A stretch of DNA of 24,406 nt, taken from assembly GCA_903772945.1 (NCBI GenBank), contig CAICTM010001685.1, forward strand, positions 1 to 24,406. The letters are read 5' to 3'. Positions within the stretch are counted from its first letter, which is position 1. The number at the start of each line of letters is the position of its first letter. The translations under genes and the position numbers were made by a program. Shown here piece by piece: positions 1 through 8,829 of the stretch. The notes beneath the pieces were generated by a model. The model saw only the letters and a program-made list of their open reading frames with translations, had not been told where the DNA came from and made no database searches. Origin of the DNA: Seminavis robusta. Taxonomy: Eukaryota; Bacillariophyta; Bacillariophyceae; Naviculales; Naviculaceae.

Positions 1-538
1 GACATCCAGCGCGACCTGGTCTCGGCCGCAACCTCTCCGGCTCTATCACCAACAGCGATCTGGAACACGCTGGCATTCTGGCCCAGCAAGCTCTCCTCGC
101 CGACCGCCACGACGTCCGTACGCAACCTCTACACGCTCTCGGACAACACCCAGCGGTCTCCCGGGTGGCCAAGGGGCCGTCTCCACTGATGGTCCTGCCG
201 CCTTCCTCTGCAACTACGCCTGTCTCCATCAACGCAAACACCGTTACTGCCCCCTCTCGTCGTATATCCCAGGACCGGCTAACGTCATGGCCGACGACAC
301 ATCTCGTCTCCAACATCTCACCATGTCCGAACTCCTGTCCCACTTTGAGCACACTATCCGCAGCAGCTACCCTGGAAGGGGTTACGCGCCACCCGAGATC
401 ACTTCAGTCTACTCTCCCGCTCGCTGCAAGTTGCCTCCAAAAGCATCGTCTCAAACCGCTCAGGCCCGCAACCCACCTTCGGCGTGGTGTGAATTCTGCG
501 ATCGCCACCAGGCCACGCAACCCTCCGTGATATCCTGA
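1..538 (+). pseudogene. RNase H end of the DIRS-like polyprotein (frameshifted)
   Basis: Family-typical segments appear in order but in different frames. A segment reading LSGSITNSDLEHAG is in frame 3 (about 36-115), LYTLSDNT is in frame 1 (about 127-150), and GAVSTDGPAAFLCNY followed by YIPGPANVMADDTSR is in frame 2 (about 175-310). The last motif is the usual end of an RNase H domain in this class, and the segment after it (LQHLTMSELLSHF) is the usual linker to the recombinase. The frame-2 reading stops at a TGA at 536-538. At least four single-base shifts are needed to join the pieces, several at short homopolymers such as the C run near 150. This is either real decay or sequence error at the window edge. 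The 5' part (RT) lies outside the window. Confidence 0.65.
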
Positions 539-586
539 GCCCGAGGTCCGTATCTGCTACCTCCTGCCTTCGCCCACAACTACCGC

Positions 587-1612
587 GTGTCGAACGCTGT
601 CCGAGCTGACACAGTGGTCAAAGCCCTTCACGCCGTCGGCGAGGGGATATCCAACTTGGACCAGCCTGATCCCAGACTCGGCTCCGACGGAAAGCTCCAT
701 CCCATACTCACTGGTTACTACAAAGGACTCCATGACGGCGACGGACCTCCCGACCGGGCCTACCCTGCCAACATCTCCATCCTCCAAGAAATGCTCTCCG
801 CTCTCGACTACGTTGACCCCGTCCGGGGCACCGTCAACCAACACACCCGGGACCTCTGCATCTGCGCCTTCTTCTGGCTCCTCCGCCCTGCCGAATACCT
901 CGACACCAGTAACCCTGAGGCCCGAAGCCAGGCCTTTCTCCTTGAGGACATCACCTTCACCATCGCCGGTCGCTTTCAAGTCACCGCTGACAAGATCTCT
1001 TTGAATGACGTGTCTGACCCCAGTCGCCTCACCGCGGCTTCGCTGACATTCACTGACCAAAAGAACGCTGTCAAAGGCGAGTCGGTGGGTCACCGGGCTA
1101 CCGTTGACCCCTGGCTCTGTCCTGTCAAATCCCTCGCCCGTCTCGTCCGTCACATCCGCTCCGCGCACATCACTCTCAACACTCCATTGGAGGCCCGCGC
1201 CTCCACTCCACTCTACAAACACTACAACTCCGTCCGTAAGAAATGGTACAACGTCAAGCCCAAGTTCATCACCGATGCCCTTCGTGCTGCCGCAAAGCGG
1301 CTCGAACGGACCACCGGAATCTCCCACATGAAAGTGTCCGCTCGCTCCCTCCGTCCGGGCGGCGCCACTGCTCTCCTCTGCGCCCATGTGGACTCTGATG
1401 CCATCCGCCTCCTCGGTCGATGGAAGTCAGACGCCATGTTGCGCTACCTCCGAATCCAGGCCGCCACCATCACGCACCACTACTCCCAGAAAATGCTGGC
1501 CCATGGTGCCTACACCTTCCAGGCGGGATCCTACGACAAGTTCCTCCCGCCTGCTCAGGCGCCTGCTACTATCGCAGAGATCCTCCTTCATGCGGAACTC
1601 TACGAGGACTAA
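587..1612 (+). CDS. Tyrosine recombinase of the DIRS-like element
   Basis: This is a site-specific recombinase that would integrate the circular DNA copy of the element. All expected catalytic positions are visible, counted from the GTG at 587: first Arg in FFWLLRPAEY (R100), beta-strand Lys in TDQKNAVKGE (K159), second Arg in SLRPGGA (R256), Arg in GRWKSD (R278) and nucleophile Tyr in LRYLR (Y287). The first residue of the usual HxxR box is not His (it reads ARSLR). The frame is open back to 539 and no convincing ATG precedes it. The N-terminal core-binding segment continues upstream through frameshifts at 480-565 (pieces reading WCEFCDRH, PEVRICYLL and FAHNYR lie in changing frames), so in the parent element it was probably part of one polyprotein. 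The catalytic half itself is clean for 341 codons. Confidence 0.85.
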   Translation: MSNAVRADTVVKALHAVGEGISNLDQPDPRLGSDGKLHPILTGYYKGLHDGDGPPDRAYPANISILQEMLSALDYVDPVRGTVNQHTRDLCICAFFWLLRPAEYLDTSNPEARSQAFLLEDITFTIAGRFQVTADKISLNDVSDPSRLTAASLTFTDQKNAVKGESVGHRATVDPWLCPVKSLARLVRHIRSAHITLNTPLEARASTPLYKHYNSVRKKWYNVKPKFITDALRAAAKRLERTTGISHMKVSARSLRPGGATALLCAHVDSDAIRLLGRWKSDAMLRYLRIQAATITHHYSQKMLAHGAYTFQAGSYDKFLPPAQAPATIAEILLHAELYED

Positions 1613-1637
1613 CCTCCCTTAGTCCAATCTTTCTCCC

Positions 1638-1665
1638 GAGAGACCTTGCCTCCTCTCGGTCTCTC
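1638..1665. repeat. Perfect 8-bp hairpin after the recombinase stop
   Basis: GAGAGACC at 1638-1645 pairs perfectly with GGTCTCTC at 1658-1665 across a 12-nt loop, 26 nt after the recombinase stop codon. It lies between the ORF and the first direct repeat. Its role is unknown; an RNA 3'-end or reverse-transcription structure is possible. Confidence 0.5.
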
Positions 1666-1714
1666 AAACTTTCCCACCCCGCTACGCTCCCACCCTGTTC
1701 TGCCTTTGGCTATT

Positions 1715-1930
1715 TGGGTTGGCCGAATGTCGTACAATCACGCGGGACTCACATCCCGCGGGACTGCCTCATTCGTGCCTTGGTTCCCGCTCGGGATTCT
1801 AGCAATCACGAGCGGCACCCCTGGGTAGCGGAGACGGTCGGCTCAGTAAATGGCCGAGTCTCTCCACCACCCTACTCTACTCAACTAGTCGTGCGTGCTG
1901 CTCTAGGCGAGCGCCGCTTGTCGGCGCTCG
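1715..1930 (+). repeat. Direct repeat copy 1 (candidate B1 of split direct repeats)
   Basis: This 216-bp unit recurs at 2387-2620. It contains three perfect hairpins in a row: CGCGGGA/TCCCGCG (1741-1747 with 1754-1760), CCGCTCG/CGAGCGG (1787-1793 with 1809-1815), and a 9-bp stem CGAGCGCCG/CGGCGCTCG with a 5-nt loop (1908-1916 with 1922-1930). The last hairpin sits inside a larger imperfect inverted repeat that runs to about 1949. It has no coding function that I can see. Confidence 0.85.
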
Positions 1931-2386
1931 TTGTCGAGCAGCCGCACGCAAAAGAGGACAACGATCCTGATCCCTACTCTTTCACGCAAACCTGAACCCT
2001 CATGGGTTCTTCGACGAATGACTCAACTCACAGTTGCCAAACTGTACCACTCACAAAACACAAAATCGATTCCCACTTCGCTCCTACACATCAAGTACAT
2101 CTCTACATCTCTCAGGTCATCACCTGCGTTCCTGAAATGGATACCCCACATACAGGTCGCTATGTCTGCCTCCTTCGCAAGATCGGCTCTAAGGCAATAG
2201 CACCCCTCGAAGACCGCTCACAGATAGCAACCTTGAATGAACACAACATGCAAGACCGGTCCAACTCTCCCTTTCAGCCATTGAACAGTCGATCACAAGA
2301 AGGGTTGTCTCCTTCTCTGCTCACAATTCTTCCTTCAGCCGAGCTGCAAGCAAGAACTAGAATAGATTAACCCACCTCTCCCTCCC
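1931..2386. other. Spacer between the two direct repeats (candidate A2)
   Basis: This is 456 bp of AC-rich, gene-free sequence between the repeats. If the element has A1-ORF-B1-A2-B2 structure, this stretch is A2 and should match a sequence upstream of the window. The short open frames in it show no recognisable protein and are judged chance readings. Confidence 0.4.
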
Positions 2387-2620
2387 TGGGTTGGCCGAAT
2401 GTCGTGCAATCACGCGGGACTCACATCCCGCGGGACTGCCTCATTCGTGCCTTGGTTCCCGCTCGGGATTCTAGCAATCACGAGCGGCACCCCTGGGTAG
2501 CGGAGACGGTCGGCTCAGTAAATGGCCGAGTCTCTCCACCACCCTACTCTACTCAACTAGTCGTGCAGTGCTGCTCTAGGCGAGCGCCGCTTGTCGGCGA
2601 GCGCCGCTTGTCGGCGCTCG
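2387..2620 (+). repeat. Direct repeat copy 2 (candidate B2)
   Basis: It matches 1715-1930 along its whole length with one substitution (the G at 2406 is A in copy 1), one inserted A in the GTGCAGTGC segment, and a 17-bp tandem duplication (2580-2596 and 2597-2613) that doubles the left arm of the terminal hairpin. The same three hairpins are present. The near identity indicates that the copies were made or homogenised recently, as expected for repeats that template each other during replication. Confidence 0.85.
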
Positions 2621-2940
2621 CCTCTCGCGTCGTCACGATCGATCCGTCCTCGGATCCTTCCCTCGTTGCGGCGTCGCGATCCGTCCTTGGATCTTGCATT
2701 GTCGCGTTGCCTTCAGTCGCTCCGAAGGGCTTGTTGCTGTCGTTCACTCGACAGTCTCCTGGTCTTGTGCTTGTTGCCGATGCTCGCGTCGATCTCGTCG
2801 ATCGCGTCGCTCGCGTCGTCGTCGACGTTCTTCTACTTGTTGCGTTCGTGCTTCGGCTGTTGCTGTCGTTCGATCGATTCTTCTCTTGTCGCGACATACT
2901 CCTCTTCGTTGCACCGACCACTGCTATTGTGATAGCAGCC
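2621..2940. repeat. GC-rich TCG/CGATC low-complexity tract
   Basis: This 320-bp stretch is dominated by TCG, GTCG and GATC motifs. It includes an imperfect 19-bp repeat at 2640-2658 and 2677-2695 (period 37 bp, 17 of 19 matching). The composition gives long open frames on both strands, with low-complexity products (S/R/T-rich on the minus strand, V/L/R-rich on the plus strand), so none is called as a gene. It separates the DIRS-like repeat from the copia element. Confidence 0.5.
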
Positions 2941-3010
2941 TTTTTCAGTAGTATGTTAGTTGCTCTAAGGTCTCTTCTAGTTTACTTGCTATTGAGATAC
3001 TACTGAAAAA
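2941..3010. repeat. 14-bp perfect inverted repeat around an AT-rich loop
   Basis: TTTTTCAGTAGTAT at 2941-2954 is exactly complemented by 2997-3010, with a 42-nt loop. The structure lies just beyond the broken 3' end of the copia element and just after the GC-rich tract. It could be a tiny foldback element, a terminator-like hairpin, or part of the lost copia 3' end. No target duplication was recognised around it. Confidence 0.6.
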
Positions 3011-3068
3011 GTGGGTGGGCTCTGTATGTATTTCTACTGGCATGAAATTCTAGTACAGAGGTACAGGT

Positions 3069-3647
3069 TCAATCCCTAATCGCGAATCCCCAACAGGCGT
3101 CATGTCGTTTCTTGAGTGGGGAATGAGGTTGTGTCGAACTGGTGACCACAGAACCATTGTCTCCAAACATGTAGATAGGTCCCTTTACCTCTACACCAAG
3201 ATACCTGAGTGTCACCCTTGCTGCAATGGCTTGTTGGGTGGCAACTCTGGCAGCCACAAACTCAGAACCATATGTTGCTACCTCCACAGTAGCCTGCTTC
3301 TTGCAGTATCATTCAAAGGGAGTCTGATTCACGTAGTGTAGGACTCCAGTGACGGCTCTCCCCGTCACCCAATCATGGTAAAGGTTGGCATCTACATAGG
3401 TTGTCAAGACAACTGGCTTGCCGTTTGGTGGTGGTGCATCATTTGGGAGCTCCTCTTTGACATCGCCATATGTTGTCCGTTCCCAGTCGTAGACACGGTG
3501 TTCCAGCTGGGAGTAGTCAGGCTCCTCGGTGCGGACCCTGATTGCTCCATTCTTCATCTTGACAAGGAATCCGGTAATCCTCTTAAGTCTTTCAAGGTGT
3601 CCGACTCTTGGGGCTACCCTGAACGATGAGAGGGACATGACGGACAC
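3069..3647 (-). pseudogene. Copia 1 RNase H domain (one internal stop, 3' truncated)
   Basis: RNase H would degrade the RNA strand during reverse transcription. The first part (3647-3309) starts in the end of the RT/connection region (SSFRVAPRVGHLERLKRI) and carries the first acidic motif (TYVDANLYHD). An in-frame TGA at 3309-3311 stands where the family has Trp (TPxxWYxKKQA). The frame then continues through KKQATVEVATYGSEFVAAR (catalytic Glu) and FGDNGSVV (catalytic Asp). After LKKRHDA the reading departs from the family and stops at 3069, so the C-terminal section is missing. The frame differs from that of the RT upstream, which gives a frameshift near 3690. Confidence 0.85.
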
Positions 3648-4339
3648 GGCAATGTCAAACCTTCCGAGAGATATGGCCCATTGTAGAGCCCCAATGAGGG
3701 ACGGGTTTTTGATTTGCCATCATCGTCCAAGAGAGGGGAAGTGTCAAGTTCTGGGTGGTCGTTCTTCTCCACAGGACTTGTGACCTTGGTGGTTGGGTTC
3801 TCCCCAAACAATGATACATATTGTGCTTTGACACGGTCAACATACTTCTTGGGTGTCATTGAGAGTGTTCCATCACTGTCTCTTTCAAAGTCACATCCAA
3901 GGTGGAAGGTGACAGGCCCGGTTCCTTTGAGCTTGAATTTGTGGGGTGGTGCTTGCAACATATCAATAATCTTCTGCGGTTGCTTGGATGCTATGAGGAG
4001 GTCATCGTCGTAACAACCAATATACTCGTAGTGGTCACGGCAGTCTCGCATCCAGATGTCTGGCTCAGCCTTGGAGGGCTTGAAACCGAAGCCACGCAGT
4101 ACATCATGGAGCTTGTCGTGCCAACACTTTCCAGATGACTTGAGGCCGTACTGTGCCTTGATCATTTTCATACTGTGTCCAGCTAGCTCCCCAAACTCTC
4201 CACCAGCAATGAAGCATACCTTCTCTGTGGTGTAGCTCTCTAGGTAGGCATTGCCAATGTCCGTTGCCCATAGTTCCAGTCCATTCAGTTCAGCTAGGAA
4301 GCTTACCATGCAGACGTATCCCTTGAAGGGACACAACAC
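3614..4339 (-). pseudogene. Copia 1 reverse transcriptase domain
   Basis: This is an RNA-dependent DNA polymerase of the RVT_2 (copia) type. Visible motifs are ELWATDIGNAYLE (first catalytic Asp), AQYGLKSSGKCWHDKL, KPSKAEPDIWM, and the polymerase box reading Y-D-D-D in place of the usual Y-V-D-D, so the two catalytic aspartates are kept but the second residue has changed. LGCDFERDSDGTLSMTPKKYV follows. The domain is joined to the upstream integrase part by a frameshift near 4310-4340 and to RNase H by another near 3690; both joins fall inside conserved text. The last ~25 residues read here are out of frame. Confidence 0.9.
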
Positions 4340-7300
4340 CTGAGTATGTTGAGTCTACTGGTGTCTCCGTTCTGTGACCACCAGCAACAAACCTTGCTTT
4401 GTGGCGCCCATCGTGTTTGACGGTGTAGATCATATGGCATGGGATCTTTTGGTATCCCTTCGGGACAGGTGTGCCTTTTCCTAGTGACTCGAATGTGTCG
4501 TACTCCATGAGTTGGGCAATCTCGCGTTTCTCCGCATCTTGCCACTTGGTGTTTTCATTTCGTTCGTCAATGAACGTTGCTTCAGAGTGGTTTCGGGGAA
4601 CTTGGTAGCCATATTGGTAGATGGGCTTGGTGCGGAAGTTCTTCAATTTGGACTGGTGCACCATGCGGGCAAAGACCTTGGCGTTCTTGGTGTAAGGCCT
4701 GCATCGTTTCCATCCATCGGCCTTGAGCAGACCATTCTTCATTGCATAGATGGATATTGATACTGGGTCATCATTGAAGATATCACCCATGTCTTCCCAA
4801 GAGGTCTCTCCACTGGCCCAACTGACTAGTACCTGGTACTTTGACTTGGTCTTGGAGGTACGGTGGCTGATGACAGCATCTATTCGGTACATGTCGTCAT
4901 TGTCTTGGTCTCTCTCACACCATTCTAGCATTTTGCTGTAGGCCAGTACCTCATCAAAGTAGTCCTCCCCGTGCTTGCACCTGAATCTGTAGACGGCTTC
5001 AGATCCATCTGCATCTGTCTCCCCAGTAGGTTCGGCAGATACAACCTTGGCTCGAGATTGTTCTCCTTCCTCGTTGGGGTTGGTGATGAAGGATCTGTTG
5101 AGGAGGTTGGTGATGTCGATTGTGGGAAGACTACCACCATTCAGCACATCCTTGTCTTGGAGGCTTGAGCTGATGTCTTTGCGGATGGCTGCAAAGAACT
5201 CCTCGTTTCCTTCTGTTTCGTCCAATCCACTTTCTTTCTTAAGTACATTGGTCTCCATAGTGGCCCCGACTCTAGGGTCAGCTTCACTAACTGGGGACTT
5301 TCGTCCTGAGATTGGTTTGGGTTTGGGTGCCAGCTTGGGTGCCAACTCATCAGCCTTCCAGTTGCTGAATTCAGCTCCCTTCCTTGCTGTTCGTGCCACT
5401 GCTCTTGTGATGATCTTCCCAGACCCAGTCAGTATCTTGTAGGTCATACCATGTCCTACATCCTCTGCAACTCCAACGAACCGACCAATGGCCTCGGCCG
5501 AGTCCTTGGGAAAGGATCCGCCATACTTTTGGTAGTAGACGGGTTCATAGAACTCGAACTGGATGAGGGCAGAGATGTCAGGGGTGAATCCAAACAACCA
5601 TTCGAATGGGGTCCTCCATCCAAGTACCTCAAGTGCAATGTGGTTCTGTAGGGCACAGATAAACTGTCCAGACAGTAACCAGCAGTCAGAAGGGACATTC
5701 CTGGTGTCCAAGACCATCTGGATCTTCCTCTTGGTATCCTTCCAACCTAGTTCGGCGAAGTTCTGGTTCCCCCTGTAGGGCTCAGACTGCCAGTCATCGA
5801 TACAGAAGGTCCTGTAGACGTCCTTGACCCTTTCATTGCATTGAGCTTGGGCATTGTCAGATCGCATCCTATTCATGGCACCTAGCTTCCTGATCTCGTC
5901 CATCAGGTTCTTGATGTAGCTGGCGTCAGACTTCCCACCAGGGCGGAGTGTCCTGTAGTGTGAGGTCCTTCCAATGAACAGTTGGGCAGCTGTAGACCCG
6001 TCATTAATAGCTGGGGTGCTACCATAGATGGTGTCAGTGGCCACGTCCTCGTGCCTTCTTGGTATGTTCAAGATGGGGTTGGGTGATACGATTTGCCCTC
6101 TCAGAGTCCTTCCCTTAGTTGCACCTTTGGTGCCATACTGTGTGGTGGCATTGAATGTCCTCTTGATGGTTTCATCGGTGACACCAGGGAAGAAACGTCG
6201 GAGTTCTGAGACATCTGGGGTTTTGAGCTTCCTTGAGTTGGTGGGGTGCTCTAGTCCAGTGTGGTGCTTGGCCCTGTTGTTGGATTTGGGTTGGTCCGTA
6301 TTGTCATCTTGCAGTACCGTTTCGACCACTGGTTTGGCCTTTCCTGAGGGTGATCTTAGGCTGGGAGGCTTGGCTGCAGTTGGAATGCCAGCTGTAGGTG
6401 TCTCCTTGTGCAATTTCTCCCCAGCATCCGAAGGTAAAGGTGTTGCAGTAGGGGCGGGTGGGGGTGGTTGACGTTGACGTTGACGTTGCCTGAGCTGTGA
6501 CCGGGTCTGGATGTGGCATGACCGAGGGGAATCAGAGAGAGACTCATCGGATGAGTCAGAGTCATATCCATTGGATTCCCGTTGGACCAGTGAAGGAACG
6601 GACAGTTCGTCATCGATCAGGTGGGCCATGGCTTTGATAATGCCTCGGCGGTAAATAGACAGGTGATTCCGGTCGGAGCAATCATTAAAGTCGTCGTCAA
6701 AGTCTCGGAGTTTACCAAGTGGGTCCAATGGGGACTCCCCATCATCGTAGAGGTCATTGTTCTGCTGGTCAAACCAATCAGCAGCTGGTACCGAATCAAG
6801 GCAAGATGGGTCCCAAACATGGGGGCTGGTTAGGTCCACATGGGGAATGGCACTATCATCAAGTTCATCATCAGTAGGTGGCCTGAGTTGGACATAGGGT
6901 AGCCCAGACTTGACAGCCATGGGTATTCTGAATCCATTGGGTGTTACAAAGTATGGGTCAGTGCCAGTGGACAGTCTTGACTTGTCATGGACATCACAAC
7001 CGAAGTGTTCCAATTGGCCTGGGGACAGGATGGTTTTTCCACGGGACATGATGGCACCTTGATGGAAGAGGCCGATGATGGGGCCATGATCCGTGAGGAT
7101 GTAGGCAGCAGCTGTGGCCAGCTGTAAGTTTTGAACAGTGTGATCATCGATTCCACTGAGATCGATGTATCTACCATATAGGTGTACAACACGGACATCC
7201 TTTCCAAGGATGCATCCGTTTGCTCCCCGGTCCATGAGAGCTTTCCACTGTAGCTTAGACCAGGAGTGATTGGATACGTTGTACATTACAGAACATGGTG

Positions 7301-7379
7301 TGCTATCAGACTCCTTGAACGACATGTCGAGCACTTGGACTTGCCGTTGCATGCCCTTATCGGCGGAAGGTAGCCCCAA
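4290..7379 (-). pseudogene. Copia 1 protease-integrase-chromodomain-like part of pol
   Basis: The open frame extends to 7394 without an ATG start (the codon at 7379 is TTG; the first ATG is at 7352). Protease: ALMDRGANG near residue 50, with D-R-G where most aspartic proteases have D-S/T-G. Residues ~270-440 are Ser/Gln/Pro-rich linker, including an RQ run from a TGACGT microsatellite. Integrase core: D449 (ATDTIYG), D508 (RSDNAQ) and E543 (FAELGWKDTK). A chromodomain-like segment lies at about 831-882 (YRIDAVISHR ... YQVLVSWASGETSWEDM ... DDPVSISIYA). The start of RT (KGYQKIPCHMIYTVKHDGRHKA) follows and the frame is lost at about 4310. This is the longest intact stretch of the element. Confidence 0.88.
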
Positions 7380-7463
7380 ATTGTGGGGGGCATGCTACCC
7401 CGCTGACATGGGCTGTGCTTGAGTTTCTAGGGCTGTACCTGTGCAGCACATACACAGGTTGCC

Positions 7464-8829
7464 CTACCAAAAATCCGACTCTGGCTCCGGTCCTGGGCGT
7501 CTAGGCTTGGCAGGTGCTTGAGCAGAGGACCAGTAGGCGGCTAGTTTGGACTCAACATCGTCATCCAGCTTGGTGAAGGCATGGGTGTTGACAAGGTGCC
7601 CACTCTGGGAGAAGGACACGGTGTGGCCCTGTCGATTCCCCTTGCTGGGGGACATCATCCTTCTGACGTCGCCTGGGTGCTGGTCATTCTTGGCTGCCTG
7701 TGGAGCAGAGTGGCTGGGAGAGGATGTAGGTTTGGCTGGGGTTGCCTTACCTACGGTACTAGTGTTGTTGGCCTCCATGGTTGATACCGATGCGGTGTCC
7801 CCGACTTCTGGGTCAGCTTCACTCTCATGTTCAACCATGTCAGTAACGTTTGCCTGGCGTTTGGCCGCCTGTGGGGGCGGGGATGACATCAGGACTTTCT
7901 TGTCAGCATCATCAAATTGGTGCCAGATTCGGCGGGCAGGGAAGGACAGCTGGCTCCAATGACTGTCTGGAAGCCTGGCTAATGGGTCCCTTTCCATGGC
8001 AAAGGCCTGCAATGAGTGGTGTTCCTCATCTTCCTCTTCATCACCACCAACATCAGTCATGTGGGCCCTTCTTGTGTTGGGTGTCACTTTGTTGTTGATG
8101 TCAAAGAGGGTGGCAGCATTCTTCAGTGTCTCCATATACTCCTCGTATAGGTACCGTTCCTGTACTCCTTTGCGGGTGATTCGCTCATGCTCGCGGGCTC
8201 GAATGTCATTCAAGACTCTGATGGATGTAAATGCATTCTGGAGGAATAGCTTCTGCATACTGTCGCTGAGCTTGTCCTGACCATCGCGACGAGCGTCGTT
8301 GTATTTGGTGACGGTTTCATTGAATTTGATGATGAACTCGATGGCGGATCCCTTGGAAGTGGCGTAGCGGGTGCTTGTGAGCCAGGGTATCAACAGACTC
8401 CAGTGTACCAGCAACAGAGACGTGGGCATCGGCAATGAGCTTGACTATGATGTCATAGCAGTTGCAGTCATGAAAGTGGGACTTAACAATCACCTTTCCA
8501 TTGCTAGTCTTTACAATCTTCTGTAGCACCGCAAAGAACCATGCATTCATCCTCTTGAGTTCGTCACAGGCAGCCTTGTTCTTGGGTGTGTACTCTGTGT
8601 CAAAGATCTTAAACATGTCTCGGGCTCTGGCTGTGGTTATAACAGCCTCATACCAGCTGTCAAAAGTCTTGTTGTTGTTGAGTTTGGGGTAGGCACGTGC
8701 ATGTGGCCTTGCATGGAAGTACCTGCCTTTGGGGTCAGGGTCATCTCCACCTCCGCCTCCTCCAAGGTCTGGAGGGTTGCCACCACCATCAGGGTCTCCA
8801 TGGCCACCAGGTGGGCCTGGGCTGTGGCT
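7464..8829 (-). pseudogene. Copia 1 gag, C-terminal half
   Basis: This part of the capsid protein would package the element RNA. It follows in frame directly after the TAG at 8830-8832 that ends the N-terminal half. It starts with a Gly/Pro-rich segment (PGPPGGHGDPDGGG), then the conserved gag core (KTFDSWYEAVITTARARDMFKIF, CNCYDIIVKLI), until about 8395, where a frameshift moves the reading to LIPWLTSTRYATSKGSAIEFI. It then runs to a TAG at 7464-7466. The C-terminal third is acidic, then Ser/Pro/Gln-rich (residues ending PEPESDFW). No CCHC zinc knuckle is seen. About 67 bp with stops in the relevant frames separate it from pol, so pol would have needed frameshifting or another mechanism. Confidence 0.8.

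Larger units (their letters stand above)
1..2620 (+). mobile_element. DIRS-like (tyrosine-recombinase) retrotransposon, 3' part
   Basis: A retroviral-type RNase H tail is followed on the same strand by a tyrosine recombinase, and then by two copies of a 216-234 bp direct repeat separated by 456 bp. RNase H followed by a tyrosine recombinase instead of an integrase is the hallmark of the DIRS order. Two direct repeats downstream of the coding region fit the B1-A2-B2 half of the split direct repeats known from Ngaro/PAT-type elements; the matching A1 and the reverse transcriptase would lie before base 1. The right boundary is placed at the end of the second repeat. No target-site duplication is expected for this class and none is seen. 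Confidence 0.7.

Noticed and set aside
557..1387. 276-codon frame antisense to the recombinase
   Set aside because: It mirrors the conserved tyrosine recombinase frame and its product is a composition artefact of the opposite strand.
1715..2620. The two repeats as LTRs of a small LTR element
   Set aside because: They lack TG...CA ends and a coding region between them, and they follow a tyrosine recombinase, so split direct repeats of a DIRS-like element fit better.
2404..3006. 200-codon plus-strand frame
   Set aside because: It runs from direct repeat 2 through the TCG-rich tract; the V/L/R-rich product reflects low-complexity DNA and starts inside a non-coding repeat.
3067..3092. GGTTCAATCCC resembles a tRNA B box, suggesting a tRNA or SINE
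   Set aside because: The bases around it do not form a T stem or acceptor stem, and no good A box or anticodon arm fits upstream.
6464..6490. TGACGT microsatellite as a possible regulatory CRE-like array
   Set aside because: It lies in the copia 1 pol frame, where it simply encodes an RQ run, so it is better explained as a coding microsatellite.
7395..7466. Programmed frameshift or readthrough between gag and pol of copia 1
   Set aside because: There are stops in the relevant frames across ~70 bp and the element is decayed, so no specific recoding signal can be supported.
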